Source: Rhodobacteraceae bacterium EL129
GTDB lineage: Bacteria; Pseudomonadota; Alphaproteobacteria; Rhodobacterales; Rhodobacteraceae
DNA: 64,000 bases
Direction of reading: 5' to 3'
NCBI GenBank assembly: GCA_900313005.1
Contig: ONZJ01000002.1
Coordinates: 975,001-1,039,000, forward strand
Below the pieces are notes generated by a model. The model saw nothing but the letters and a program-made list of their open reading frames with translations, was not told the origin of the DNA and did no database searches. Shown piece by piece: positions 8,142-16,220 of the stretch. Both the position numbers and the translations under genes were made by a program. Each line of letters starts with the position of its first letter. The stretch's first letter is position 1.

Positions 8142-10088
8142 TTACAGTTGGTCCGGGGGGGTCGCATCGCGTGAAAGTGCGGATGTTACAGCCTCAAGCG
8201 GTTCAACCTTGGTGTGTTTCTCACCCAAGCGGCGGATTGTGACGGAGCGGTCTTCGACCTCTTTGGCACCACAGGCCAGGATGACCGGCACTTTGCCGAC
8301 CGAATGTTCCCGAACCTTGTAGTTGATCTTCTCATTGCGCGTGTCGGCCTCGGCGCGGATACCTGCAGCGCGCAGGGTCTCGACCACCTCGTGCACATAG
8401 TCGTCCGCATCCGAGATGATCGAGGCGACCACCACTTGGCGCGGGGCGATCCAGAACGGCAGCTTGCCCGCATGCTCTTCGATCAGGATGCCGATGAAGC
8501 GTTCAAAGCTGCCAAGGGTGGCACGGTGCAGCATGACGGGGCGGTGTTTGTTGCCATCTGCGCCGATATAGCTGGCTCCCAGCCGCTCGGGCATCACAAA
8601 ATCCACCTGATGCGTCCCACATTGCCAATCCCGGCCGATGGCGTCGGTCAGCACAAACTCCAGTTTCGGGCCGTAGAACGCGCCTTCGCCGGGGTTCAGC
8701 TCGTAGTCGCAGCCTGCCGCCAGTGTGGCGGACATCAAAGCGGCCTCGGCCTTGTCCCACACCTCGTCCGAACCGGCACGGGTGTCGGGCCGGTCCGAGA
8801 ATTTCACTTTGAATTGCTCAAAGCCAAGGTCTTTGTAGACCTCCGACAAGAAGCGAATGAATTCGGCGGTTTCAGATTCGATCTGATCTTCGGCACAGAA
8901 GATATGGCCGTCATCCTGTGTAAAGCCGCGCACGCGCATGATGCCGTGCAGCGCACCGGAGGGTTCATAGCGCGCACAGCTGCCAAATTCGGCCATGCGC
9001 AGGGGCAGGTCACGGTAGCTCTTCAGGCCTTGGTTGAAGATTTGCACGTGGCAGGGGCAGTTCATCGGTTTCAGGGCGTTGATGGATTTTTCGCGAGCAT
9101 GATCCTCGTCCACTTCGACGATGAACATGTTTTCCTGATACTTCTCCCAGTGGCCCGAGGCCTCCCACAGCTTGCGATCCACGACCTGAGGCGTGTTCAC
9201 CTCAACATAGCCACCCGACACTTGCTTGCGCCGCATGTAGTCTTGCAAGCCAGTGAAGATGCGCCAGCCGTTGGGGTGCCAGAAGATCTGACCGGGGGCC
9301 TCTTCTTGCATGTGAAACAGATCCATCTCACGTCCAAGGCGGCGGTGGTCGCGTTTCTCGGCTTCTTCAAGGAAGTGTAAGTATTTCTTCAGGTTCTCTT
9401 TGTTCTGGAATGCCACACCGTAGATGCGTTGCAGCATCTCGCGATCACTGTCGCCACGCCAATACGCTCCGGCCACGCTCATGAGTTTGAAGGCATCTGC
9501 CGGCAGTTGTCCGGTGTGTTGCAGGTGCGGGCCACGACAAAGATCCTGCCAATCGCCGTGCCAATACATGCGCAAGGGTTCATCACCCGGAATGGCATCG
9601 ATCAGTTCGACCTTAAAAGGCTCGTCTGCGTCCTTATAGTGTTGCACGGCGCGATCCCGCTCCCAGACTTCGGTTTTCACCACGTCACGAGCGTTGATGA
9701 TCTCTTTCATCTTTTTTTCAATCGCGCCCAGGTCTTCGGGGGTGAAGGGCTCGGCGCGGTCAAAGTCATAGTACCAGCCGTTTTCGATCACAGGGCCGAT
9801 GGTGACTTTGACGTCGGGCCAAATCTCTTGCACAGCGCGTGCCATGACGTGAGCGAAGTCGTGCCGGATCAGTTCCAGCGCTGGGGCTTCGTCTTTCATT
9901 GTATTGATCGCGATGGCGGCGTCTGCCTCAATCGGCCACTGCAAATCCCAATGTTGCCCGTCCAGCTGCGCGCTGATCGCCTTCTTGGCAAGGGAGTTGG
10001 AGATGTCTGCCGCCACTTCGGCCGCGGTGATGCCTGCGGCGTATTCGCGCGCATTGCCATCGGGGAATGTCAGGGAAATCTGGGCCAT
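8142..10088 (-). CDS. thrS: Threonine-tRNA ligase
   Basis: A 648-residue class II synthetase, full length. An N-terminal TGS domain (residues 1-60) is followed by the editing domain with [12 protein letters not shown] (about residue 76) and the catalytic core. Zinc-site and active-site stretches include [37 protein letters not shown] and [16 protein letters not shown]; a C-terminal anticodon domain closes it. It charges tRNA-Thr in the cytoplasm. The ATG at 10088 has GAGGAG upstream. The gene stands alone; no T-box or obvious leader peptide is visible. Confidence 0.97.
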   Translation of the reverse strand: MAQISLTFPDGNAREYAAGITAAEVAADISNSLAKKAISAQLDGQHWDLQWPIEADAAIAINTMKDEAPALELIRHDFAHVMARAVQEIWPDVKVTIGPVIENGWYYDFDRAEPFTPEDLGAIEKKMKEIINARDVVKTEVWERDRAVQHYKDADEPFKVELIDAIPGDEPLRMYWHGDWQDLCRGPHLQHTGQLPADAFKLMSVAGAYWRGDSDREMLQRIYGVAFQNKENLKKYLHFLEEAEKRDHRRLGREMDLFHMQEEAPGQIFWHPNGWRIFTGLQDYMRRKQVSGGYVEVNTPQVVDRKLWEASGHWEKYQENMFIVEVDEDHAREKSINALKPMNCPCHVQIFNQGLKSYRDLPLRMAEFGSCARYEPSGALHGIMRVRGFTQDDGHIFCAEDQIESETAEFIRFLSEVYKDLGFEQFKVKFSDRPDTRAGSDEVWDKAEAALMSATLAAGCDYELNPGEGAFYGPKLEFVLTDAIGRDWQCGTHQVDFVMPERLGASYIGADGNKHRPVMLHRATLGSFERFIGILIEEHAGKLPFWIAPRQVVVASIISDADDYVHEVVETLRAAGIRAEADTRNEKINYKVREHSVGKVPVILACGAKEVEDRSVTIRRLGEKHTKVEPLEAVTSALSRDATPPDQL

Positions 10089-10424
10089 ATGCTAGGCTCC
10101 TCGTCAGTTTGGCGCCCACGGAACGCCCGGTTGCGGGTATGTCGTTTGATCTGGCGCCTGTTTGGCGAGATGTCGCGCATATGTCAAGGATGCGCCCTGG
10201 GTTCAGGGAATGCGACTGGTAACCCAGGTAAGTGGCTGAGATGTATCGGGGAAAGGCGATGCGTGTGCAAGCGTATACCAATTCAGTGTGCAGACGTATG
10301 CCAAAAAGAGGGTAACTTATTGTCGCAGTTGAGTTTTTTGTATAGACATTTTTGATCGAAAACCTGATTTTGGTACATATCTCGACATCACTATCGTTCT
10401 CGCATCAGGGGAAGGAGCCCTCGC
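10089..10424. other. 336-bp intergenic region with an 18-bp direct repeat
   Basis: This gap separates the start of thrS (minus) from the start of the 78-aa gene (plus), so it must hold both promoters. The only structure I see is an 18-base direct repeat (10263-10280 and 10286-10303, 15 of 18 matches) with a 23-base period. No open frame with a ribosome binding site and no tRNA is apparent. Confidence 0.5.
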
Positions 10425-10661
10425 ATGGCCAAGTTTAACGACCAGATTGAGCTGAGTATTGAAGACATGGCACTGATCGAACGGGCGCTGCGCCATGAAA
10501 AGCGCGCTTTGGCCAATCGCGCCTTGGATACCGACACGTCCGAGATGGCCAATGGCGACGAAGATGATGACGCGGTCCGCCAAATCCACGATCTGCTGGG
10601 GCGCTTGCACAACCAAAAGGTTTTCTATCGCCCAAAAGGCGATGTTTACGTGGGCGGCTGA
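10425..10661 (+). CDS. Small acidic hypothetical protein
   Basis: A 78-residue protein, predicted helical, with LSIEDMALIERALRHEKRALANRA, a run of acidic residues (GDEDDDAVRQ) and a C-terminal PKGDVYVGG. I do not recognise a named domain; similar small proteins occur in this bacterial order (from memory, not searched). A strong ribosome binding site (GGGAAGGAG) lies 12 bases upstream of the ATG, and a terminator follows 30 bases after the stop, so it is probably expressed as a single-gene unit. Confidence 0.75.
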   Translation: MAKFNDQIELSIEDMALIERALRHEKRALANRALDTDTSEMANGDEDDDAVRQIHDLLGRLHNQKVFYRPKGDVYVGG

Positions 10662-10694
10662 ACCCGCTGACCGAAACTCGGAAAGACCGAACAG

Positions 10695-10715
10695 GGGCGG
10701 GCAACCGCCCTTTTT
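10695..10715 (+). terminator. Rho-independent terminator
   Basis: GGGCGG, loop GCAA, CCGCCC, then TTTTT. It ends the 78-aa gene transcript. Confidence 0.85.
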
Positions 10716-10738
10716 CTTTGGTTACATCGCATTGTGTC

Positions 10739-10798
10739 CCAATGTGTGCCATCGTACGCCAATGTATCCTAATGTTCACTGTAACACATTGTTATAAT
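10739..10798 (+). promoter_or_regulatory. Phased AATGT repeats and extended -10 promoter
   Basis: CCAATGT (10739), CCAATGT (10759) and CTAATGT (10769) recur at 20- and 10-base intervals, that is, on one face of the helix. They precede an extended -10 box, TGTTATAAT (10790-10798), about 100 bases before the 60-aa gene. The run looks like a promoter with an upstream protein-binding array; no regulator can be named. Confidence 0.4.
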
Positions 10799-10899
10799 TA
10801 AAGACTTTTCATCCCTGAAATCTCTGCTAACGCTGCACTTACGACCAGCGTGTCGTGCGGTGAATATCGCCCTACTTTCGCGTCAACAGGACATTGACC

Positions 10900-11082
10900 A
10901 TGGTGAACCAACCAAATCAGACGACCCCCCGCAACGACGGGTTCGAGCAGGCAGCAGTTTCAACACGTCCTTCCGTGAAAACAGCGGGCGAGGCATGGGT
11001 TCGGGCCGTGGCAGAAAGTGCCATTCCCGAGCGCGCCTGGACAATCAGCCGGATCGAAGCCTCTCTCGGCTCTATCGCGTGA
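10900..11082 (+). CDS. Small hypothetical protein
   Basis: A 60-residue reading frame, MVNQPNQTTPRNDG... ending WTISRIEASLGSIA. No family is recognised. It has codon use like its neighbours and follows an extended -10 promoter, but its ribosome binding site is weak (AGGACATTGACC). A competing frame over the same bases is rich in Arg and Ser and looks like a shadow. Real expression is uncertain. Confidence 0.45.
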   Translation: MVNQPNQTTPRNDGFEQAAVSTRPSVKTAGEAWVRAVAESAIPERAWTISRIEASLGSIA

Positions 11083-11168
11083 CGTAGCGGATGATCTGAC
11101 GGATCATCTTGCCAAACGGCGCGACATGCGGTGAACCTTGCGGCTGACAGCAGCCAAAGAGGATCCGC

Positions 11169-11927
11169 ATGGGCCAGCATCAAACATTGACGACGCCGCA
11201 AGGGCGCTCGATTGCCTATCATCTCAGTGCAGGTGAGGGGCCCTGCGTGGTGTTCCTCGGGGGGTTGATGTCCGATATGGAGGGCACCAAGGCCGTTCAT
11301 CTCGAGGCCTGGGCGCGTGCGCAGGGCAGGGCCTTTCTGCGGTTTGATTATTCCGGCCATGGCTTGAGTTCGGGAGCCTTCCAGGACGGTTGCATCGGGG
11401 ATTGGGCCGAAGACACCGCCGCCGTGCTGGATCAGTTGACGGATGGTATGGTTCTATTGGTGGGGTCCTCCATGGGCGGCTGGCAATCATTGCTGGCGGC
11501 AAAACGCATGCCCAAACGTACTGCAGGTCTCGTGACCATCGCCGCGGCTCCTGATTTTACCGAAGACAGCATGTGGGCCAGCTTCACGGATGCGCAGAAG
11601 GCTGAATTGGAGAGCGCAGGCCGTGTCGCCTTGCCCAGCGACTATGGCGAGCATTACATCATCACCAGGCGCATGATCGAAGATGGCCGCAAGCAGCTAG
11701 TATTGCGCGATCCCTTATCCTTGCCCTGTCCGACCCGGTTCTTGCAGGGTACCGCTGACAAGGATGTGGACATGTCCGTGGCACTGCGTTTGCTGGACCA
11801 TGCGGAAGGCCCCGATATCCGGTTGACCCTGGTTGACGGCGCGGACCACAGGTTTTCAGACAGCGGATGTTTGAAGCTGATCACAGAAAGCGTTGAAAAC
11901 GTGCTGAACAGCGAAGGCATGGTCTGA
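11169..11927 (+). CDS. Alpha/beta hydrolase (ABHD10-like)
   Basis: A 252-residue cytoplasmic alpha/beta hydrolase. The nucleophile elbow is GSSMGG (residues about 99-104), preceded by the oxyanion segment FLGGLMSDMEGTKA and FDYSGHGLS. The acid is likely Asp in GTADKDVD and the base His in VDGADHRFS. Layout resembles ABHD10-type acyl thioesterases, but the substrate is unknown. RBS is AAAGAGGATCC. It overlaps the next hydrolase by one base (TGATG), so the two are co-translated. Confidence 0.85.
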   Translation: MGQHQTLTTPQGRSIAYHLSAGEGPCVVFLGGLMSDMEGTKAVHLEAWARAQGRAFLRFDYSGHGLSSGAFQDGCIGDWAEDTAAVLDQLTDGMVLLVGSSMGGWQSLLAAKRMPKRTAGLVTIAAAPDFTEDSMWASFTDAQKAELESAGRVALPSDYGEHYIITRRMIEDGRKQLVLRDPLSLPCPTRFLQGTADKDVDMSVALRLLDHAEGPDIRLTLVDGADHRFSDSGCLKLITESVENVLNSEGMV

Positions 11928-12895
11928 TGCGCTGGATCAAACGCGCAGGCTTCACCCTGGCAATCCTCTTTTCGCTGATGTTTTTTCTGGGGCCTTACGA
12001 GCCCGTTGGTCACGACGCGAGCTTTAAGCCGGCCAAGTTTGGTGAAGGTGTGCAGGTGTACTTTGAAAGCATCGAATCTGCTTTTGACGACATTCGCCCC
12101 GACAGTGCCAAGCGGGTGATCTGGGCAGTGCAGAAGGAAACTCGCACGCCACTGTCCATCGTGTATTTACACGGCTTCTCAGCCAGTTCGCAGGAAATTC
12201 GGCCTGTGCCGGATGATGTGGCGGCGGCGCTGGGGGCAAACCTGGTCTACACCCGCTTTGCCGGGCATGGCCGGACGGGCGACGCGATGATCGACGGTGA
12301 TATGCAGGCGTGGATGCAAGACGCCGCTGAGGCCTTGGCCGCAGGGCGTGCTGTGGGGGATGAGGTCATCGTGATGTCCACCTCTACGGGCGGAACCGTG
12401 GCAGCCTTGGCTTTGTTAGACGCCGAAATGTCCACACAGGTCAAAGGGGCGATTTTTGTCTCGCCCAATTTTGGGATCAACAATCCTATGACCCCCCTGC
12501 TGACGATGCCGGCTGCGCGCCATTGGCTGCCCATTGTCGCGGGTCAGCGCCGCAGTTTTGAGCCTCGCAGCCCTGAACAGGCACAGGAATGGACGACCGA
12601 ATATCCAAGTGCGGCCGTCTTTTCCATGGCTGCGATGGTGAAACACGCCGCGAGACAGGACTATTCCGAGGTGCAGATCCCGGCGCTCTTTTACTATTCA
12701 GACGCCGATAAGGTCGTACGCCCGGATATCACGGACGCGATCCTGGCTGGGTGGGGGGAACACGCCACCCGCGTCACACCCATGCTGACAGAAACTGACG
12801 ATCCTTACGCGCATGTTGTGGCAGGTGATATCATGTCGCCGGGCAATACCGCGCACGCGACCAAAGCCATGCTCGACTGGATCAAAGGATTGTAA
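11927..12895 (+). CDS. Membrane-anchored alpha/beta hydrolase
   Basis: A 322-residue protein with an N-terminal membrane segment (residues 7-23, AGFTLAILFSLMFFLG), then an alpha/beta hydrolase fold. The nucleophile elbow is MSTSTGG (Ser in the middle), with HGFSAS before it and FAGHGRTGDAM after strand 4. The likely acid and base are the Asp in YYSDADKVV and the His in DPYAHVV. It is probably anchored to the cytoplasmic membrane with the domain outside (inference). It overlaps the upstream hydrolase by one base and ends four bases before a VOC gene. Substrate unknown. Confidence 0.83.
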   Translation: MRWIKRAGFTLAILFSLMFFLGPYEPVGHDASFKPAKFGEGVQVYFESIESAFDDIRPDSAKRVIWAVQKETRTPLSIVYLHGFSASSQEIRPVPDDVAAALGANLVYTRFAGHGRTGDAMIDGDMQAWMQDAAEALAAGRAVGDEVIVMSTSTGGTVAALALLDAEMSTQVKGAIFVSPNFGINNPMTPLLTMPAARHWLPIVAGQRRSFEPRSPEQAQEWTTEYPSAAVFSMAAMVKHAARQDYSEVQIPALFYYSDADKVVRPDITDAILAGWGEHATRVTPMLTETDDPYAHVVAGDIMSPGNTAHATKAMLDWIKGL

Positions 12896-12898
12896 AAC

Positions 12899-13327
12899 AT
12901 GGACCAACGTATCTCGCTCATTACCTTGGGTGTATCGGACGTAACCCGCTCGGCGGCGTTCTACGAGGCCCTGGGTTGGGCGCGCGTCGACACCACCGAT
13001 GGAGTGGTGGCCTTCGATTTGATAGGCCAGACTCTGGGTCTGTATCCCCGAGCCGAGCTGGCCCGCGATATGGGGCTGAAGGAAAGCGATCTGGGCGCTG
13101 GCGGGTCCACATTGGGCTACAACGTCCGCGACAAGGATGACGTGGCTCAAATTCTCGCCAAAGCCAAAGCCGCCGGAGCGCGTATTCTGAAAGAAGCGGA
13201 AGACGTCTTTTGGGGCGGGCATCACGGTTACTTTTCTGACCCTGACGGGCACATCTGGGAAGTGGCGCATAATCCGTTCTCGCCTTTGCGCGAAGACGGT
13301 GCGTTTCGCTGGAACGGTTACGGATGA
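12899..13327 (+). CDS. VOC-family (glyoxalase-like) protein
   Basis: A 142-residue protein with two beta-alpha-beta-beta-beta modules, opening RISLITLGVSDVTRSAAFYEALGW and ending GHIWEVAHNPF. The fold is that of VOC metalloenzymes and bleomycin-resistance proteins. The GHHGYFSDPDGHIWE block is the usual second-module signature. Substrate is unknown. It starts four bases after the upstream hydrolase and its stop overlaps the next gene by four bases, so it belongs to the same operon. Confidence 0.82.
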   Translation: MDQRISLITLGVSDVTRSAAFYEALGWARVDTTDGVVAFDLIGQTLGLYPRAELARDMGLKESDLGAGGSTLGYNVRDKDDVAQILAKAKAAGARILKEAEDVFWGGHHGYFSDPDGHIWEVAHNPFSPLREDGAFRWNGYG

Positions 13328-13956
13328 GGACACCGCGCAGCATGTGGAGCCTGGAGACCTTGGGCCGTGTGCGCCTGAGCCGTCATTTCTTCATGCGCGA
13401 TTTTCTCTATTCCGAGATTGGCAGCATCCACCAGATCCCCAATGTACCGGAAGACCCGGATCTGGCCATCGCGAATGGCCGTCGATTGTGCGAGGACTTA
13501 CTGGACCCGTTGACCGAAACCTTTGGGCGCATTGCGATACGGTCGGGGTACCGCAGCCCGACGCTGAACAAATATGGGAATGAAAACAAACTGAACTGCG
13601 CACGCAATGATGCCAACTATGGGCATCACATCTGGGATCGTCAAAGCGACGGCGGGGCAGGGGCGGGCACGTCTTTGGCGATACCGTGGTTTGCCGATCA
13701 GTATGAGCAGGGCCGCGACTGGCGTGATCTGGCGTGGTGGATCCATGACCATCTGCCCTATTCCGATCTGTGGTTCTTTCCCAAACTTTGCGCGATGAAC
13801 CTCAGTTGGCGTGAACATCCGCGGCGCACGATCTCAAGCTATATCGCCCCCAAAGGCATGTTGTTGCGCGCAGGGGCCACGCCCGCCGAGCCACCTGAGG
13901 CGCGTCGAACACGCTATGCTGATTTTCCGCCATTTCGGGGCATCCACTATCCGTAA
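13324..13956 (+). CDS. Peptidase M15-like protein
   Basis: A 210-residue protein. The central stretch (about residues 66-120) contains IRSGYRSPTLNKYGNENK, then NYGHHIWDR and GAGAGTSLAIPWF. SGYRSPxLN followed by a His-x-x-Asp pair resembles zinc D-Ala-D-Ala carboxypeptidases of family M15. Later residues (HLPYSDLWFFPKLCAMNLSW) are Trp-rich. No signal peptide is visible, which is odd for a cell-wall enzyme, so it may act on another substrate in the cytoplasm. Overlap of four bases with the VOC gene marks it as co-transcribed. Family call is moderate. Confidence 0.6.
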   Translation: MRTPRSMWSLETLGRVRLSRHFFMRDFLYSEIGSIHQIPNVPEDPDLAIANGRRLCEDLLDPLTETFGRIAIRSGYRSPTLNKYGNENKLNCARNDANYGHHIWDRQSDGGAGAGTSLAIPWFADQYEQGRDWRDLAWWIHDHLPYSDLWFFPKLCAMNLSWREHPRRTISSYIAPKGMLLRAGATPAEPPEARRTRYADFPPFRGIHYP

Positions 13957-14031
13957 GCCATTGACCCCGCGAATGCCTGTGGCATGGTGTCGGCGCTGGC
14001 AAATCACAGGGCAGAGGATCAAAAGCGCAAG

Positions 14032-14760
14032 ATGAATGAACCGCTGGTTTTCCTGCCGGAAATGATGTGTGACGCACGGGTCTTTGGGCCTCAACTGGCC
14101 GCGCTCAGCCCGCATTACACGTTGACAATGGCACCCCTCACCGGGGGAGACCGGATCGAGGAGATCGCCTCGCGTCTTTTGGACGCTTTGCCGCGCAAGT
14201 TTGCCCTGGCAGGGCTGGCGATGGGGGGATGTGTGGCGATGGAAATCCTGCGCCGTGCGCCGGATCGTCTGACACGCATCGCATTGATGAACACGACCGC
14301 ACTTGCTGAAACGCCGCAAACCGCTGCCGATTATGAGCCCAAGATCATCAAGGCGCGCTCGGGCCTTCTTGCCGATGCGGTGCCAGAATTCCTGTCGCCG
14401 GATCAATTGGCTAACGGACCTTACCGAAACGAGGTCATGGCGCTGGTCACGGACATGGCGGAAAACCTGGGTGTGGATGCGATCATCCGGCAAGCGCGCG
14501 CGCTGCAGCGTCGGCGGGATCAGCAGGTGGTGCTGCGAAAGTGCAAAGTACCTGCGCTGGTGCTGTGCGGCGAAGAGGATGGTATCGCGCCGATCAAACG
14601 CCACTCGTTCATGGCGGAGCTCATTCCCTATGCAGAGCTGAAAGTCATCGAAGGGGCAGGGCATTTGCCAACGCTGGAGCAGCCCGAGGCCACTACGGCT
14701 GCGATCCACGATTGGATCAAACAGCCTTTCGTGCTGCAAACACCTGCCAGCAAAGTTTAA
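14032..14760 (+). CDS. Alpha/beta hydrolase-fold protein with Ala at the nucleophile position
   Basis: A 242-residue alpha/beta hydrolase fold. The nucleophile elbow reads LAGLAMGGCVAME, with Ala63 (codon GCG, 14218-14220) where family members have Ser; a T-to-G change would make Ser into Ala. The acid (EEDGIAP) and His (GAGHLPTLEQP) are kept. It may be catalytically inactive, use a different residue, or serve binding only. Start ATG 14032 gives a normal N-terminus (MNEPLVFLPE); an earlier ATG at 13984 is possible. It lies 10 bases from the convergent phaZ stop. Confidence 0.8.
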   Translation: MNEPLVFLPEMMCDARVFGPQLAALSPHYTLTMAPLTGGDRIEEIASRLLDALPRKFALAGLAMGGCVAMEILRRAPDRLTRIALMNTTALAETPQTAADYEPKIIKARSGLLADAVPEFLSPDQLANGPYRNEVMALVTDMAENLGVDAIIRQARALQRRRDQQVVLRKCKVPALVLCGEEDGIAPIKRHSFMAELIPYAELKVIEGAGHLPTLEQPEATTAAIHDWIKQPFVLQTPASKV

Positions 14761-14769
14761 GCGACTGCG

Positions 14770-16083
14770 TTACGCAGCCTTGTTCTTGTTCGCGGGTTTC
14801 TTGATTTTGGCCTTGGTTTTGCGAGGGCTGGTGCGCTTGCGCGGGGCAGGGGCTTCGGAATTGGCGTCGATGAAATCCAACACAAGAGGTCGGATATTGT
14901 TGCGCCAGCTGCGGCCTGCGAAAATGCCATAGTGACCCGCCTGGGGTTCCACATAGCTGGCTTTTTTGGCGTCCGGTAATCCGGTCAGCAAATCCAGGGC
15001 GGCAATACATTGGCCGGGGGCCGAGATATCATCTTTGCCGCCTTCGACCGTTTTCACCGCGACAGAATCGATTTTACCTATGTCCACGCGCTTGCCGTTG
15101 ATGGAGAATTCATTCCGGGCCACTTCTGTGCCCTTGAAGATACGTTCGACGGTCGACAGATAAAACTCGGCCGGCATATCCATCACGGCCAGATACTCAT
15201 CATAGAACTTGTTGTGCGGATCACGATCGCTGGCTTCGCCTTGGGCGACGCGACCGATTTGGTCCATAAAGGCCTTGGAATGGCGTTCCATGTTCATCGA
15301 CATGAAGGATTGAAGCTGCAACAGGCCAGGGTAGACCTTGCGCCCCACGCCTTCGTATTTGAAACCAACGCGCTGGATCATGGTTTGCTGCAACTGGCCC
15401 ATGGTGACGCGGCGACCGAAATCGGTCACTTCGGTGGGTGCGGCGTCGGGGTCAACAGGTCCGCCAATCAATGTCAGGGATCTGGGTTGTGCGGTCGGGT
15501 CTTCCTCGGCCAGAAAGGCCGTGGCCACCAGTGCCAATGGTACCGGCTGGCAAACGGCAATGACATGCAGATCTGATCCCAGCTCGCGCATGAAATCCGC
15601 CAGATAGAGTGTATAATCTTCGACGTCGAATTTGCCTGCTGACACAGGGATATCACGGGCATTGTGCCAGTCAGTGACAAACACCTCGCAATCGGGCAGG
15701 AGCGACCGCACGGTTGAGCGCAGCAAAGTGGCATAGTGGCCGGACATGGGAGCCACCAGCAAAACGCGGCGGTCCATGTCTTCACGGCCCTGCACGTCAA
15801 AGTGGATGAGATCGCCGAAGTCGCGCTCAACAATGGTTTCGACATTTATCAGGTGGTCACGCCCGTCTTCACCGGTGATCGATTCGATGCCCCAGTCGGG
15901 CTTGGTTACCATGCGCTGGAACGTGCGTTCCGTCACTTCGCCCCAGGCCGCCATCCATTGGAAGGCAGGGTTTGGCGTCAGGCTGAAAATTGGATATGAT
16001 GCCATGGACAGGGCGGTCGCACCCAGCCACTGGTTCGTGTTGCGGAGGGTCTCCATCAGGTCGTAAGTGGCCATATAGCGCAT
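14770..16083 (-). CDS. phaZ: Intracellular PHA depolymerase
   Basis: A 437-residue PhaZ of the short-chain-length, intracellular class. Its nucleophile lies in VIAVCQPVPLAL: Cys178 rather than Ser, as in the intracellular depolymerases of Ralstonia type. The oxyanion and substrate stretch is LLVAPMSGHYATLL, and Asp and His are in the later half (VEPQAGHYGIF). The C-terminal 27 residues are very basic (Lys/Arg-rich), perhaps for granule or DNA contact. It mobilises stored PHA to hydroxyacids. It is divergent from phaC, with about 137 bases between starts. Confidence 0.92.
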   Translation of the reverse strand: MRYMATYDLMETLRNTNQWLGATALSMASYPIFSLTPNPAFQWMAAWGEVTERTFQRMVTKPDWGIESITGEDGRDHLINVETIVERDFGDLIHFDVQGREDMDRRVLLVAPMSGHYATLLRSTVRSLLPDCEVFVTDWHNARDIPVSAGKFDVEDYTLYLADFMRELGSDLHVIAVCQPVPLALVATAFLAEEDPTAQPRSLTLIGGPVDPDAAPTEVTDFGRRVTMGQLQQTMIQRVGFKYEGVGRKVYPGLLQLQSFMSMNMERHSKAFMDQIGRVAQGEASDRDPHNKFYDEYLAVMDMPAEFYLSTVERIFKGTEVARNEFSINGKRVDIGKIDSVAVKTVEGGKDDISAPGQCIAALDLLTGLPDAKKASYVEPQAGHYGIFAGRSWRNNIRPLVLDFIDANSEAPAPRKRTSPRKTKAKIKKPANKNKAA

Positions 16084-16183
16084 CTTGGTACTCCTTTAGG
16101 CCACCCGGAACAAAGTGTGGGACCTGATCACTTTCGTCGCATGGTCCCTCCCGGCCACTGACGATATAGGCACCACCTTAATG

Positions 16184-16194
16184 CTGCATAGCAG
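16184..16194. promoter_or_regulatory. PhaR-type operator upstream of phaC
   Basis: CTGC-ATA-GCAG, a perfect 4+4 inverted repeat with a 3-base spacer, 27 bases upstream of the phaC ATG in the phaZ-phaC divergent region. It matches the CTGC-N3-GCAG elements before phaP and phaR. Confidence 0.7.
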
Positions 16195-16220
16195 AAAAGT
16201 TAAAGGAAAAAGTTAAAAAC

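Noticed and set aside
10860-11087. Plus-strand open frame of 75 residues overlapping the 60-aa gene
   Set aside because: Arg- and Ser-rich sequence typical of a shadow frame; the frame starting at 10900 has better codon use.
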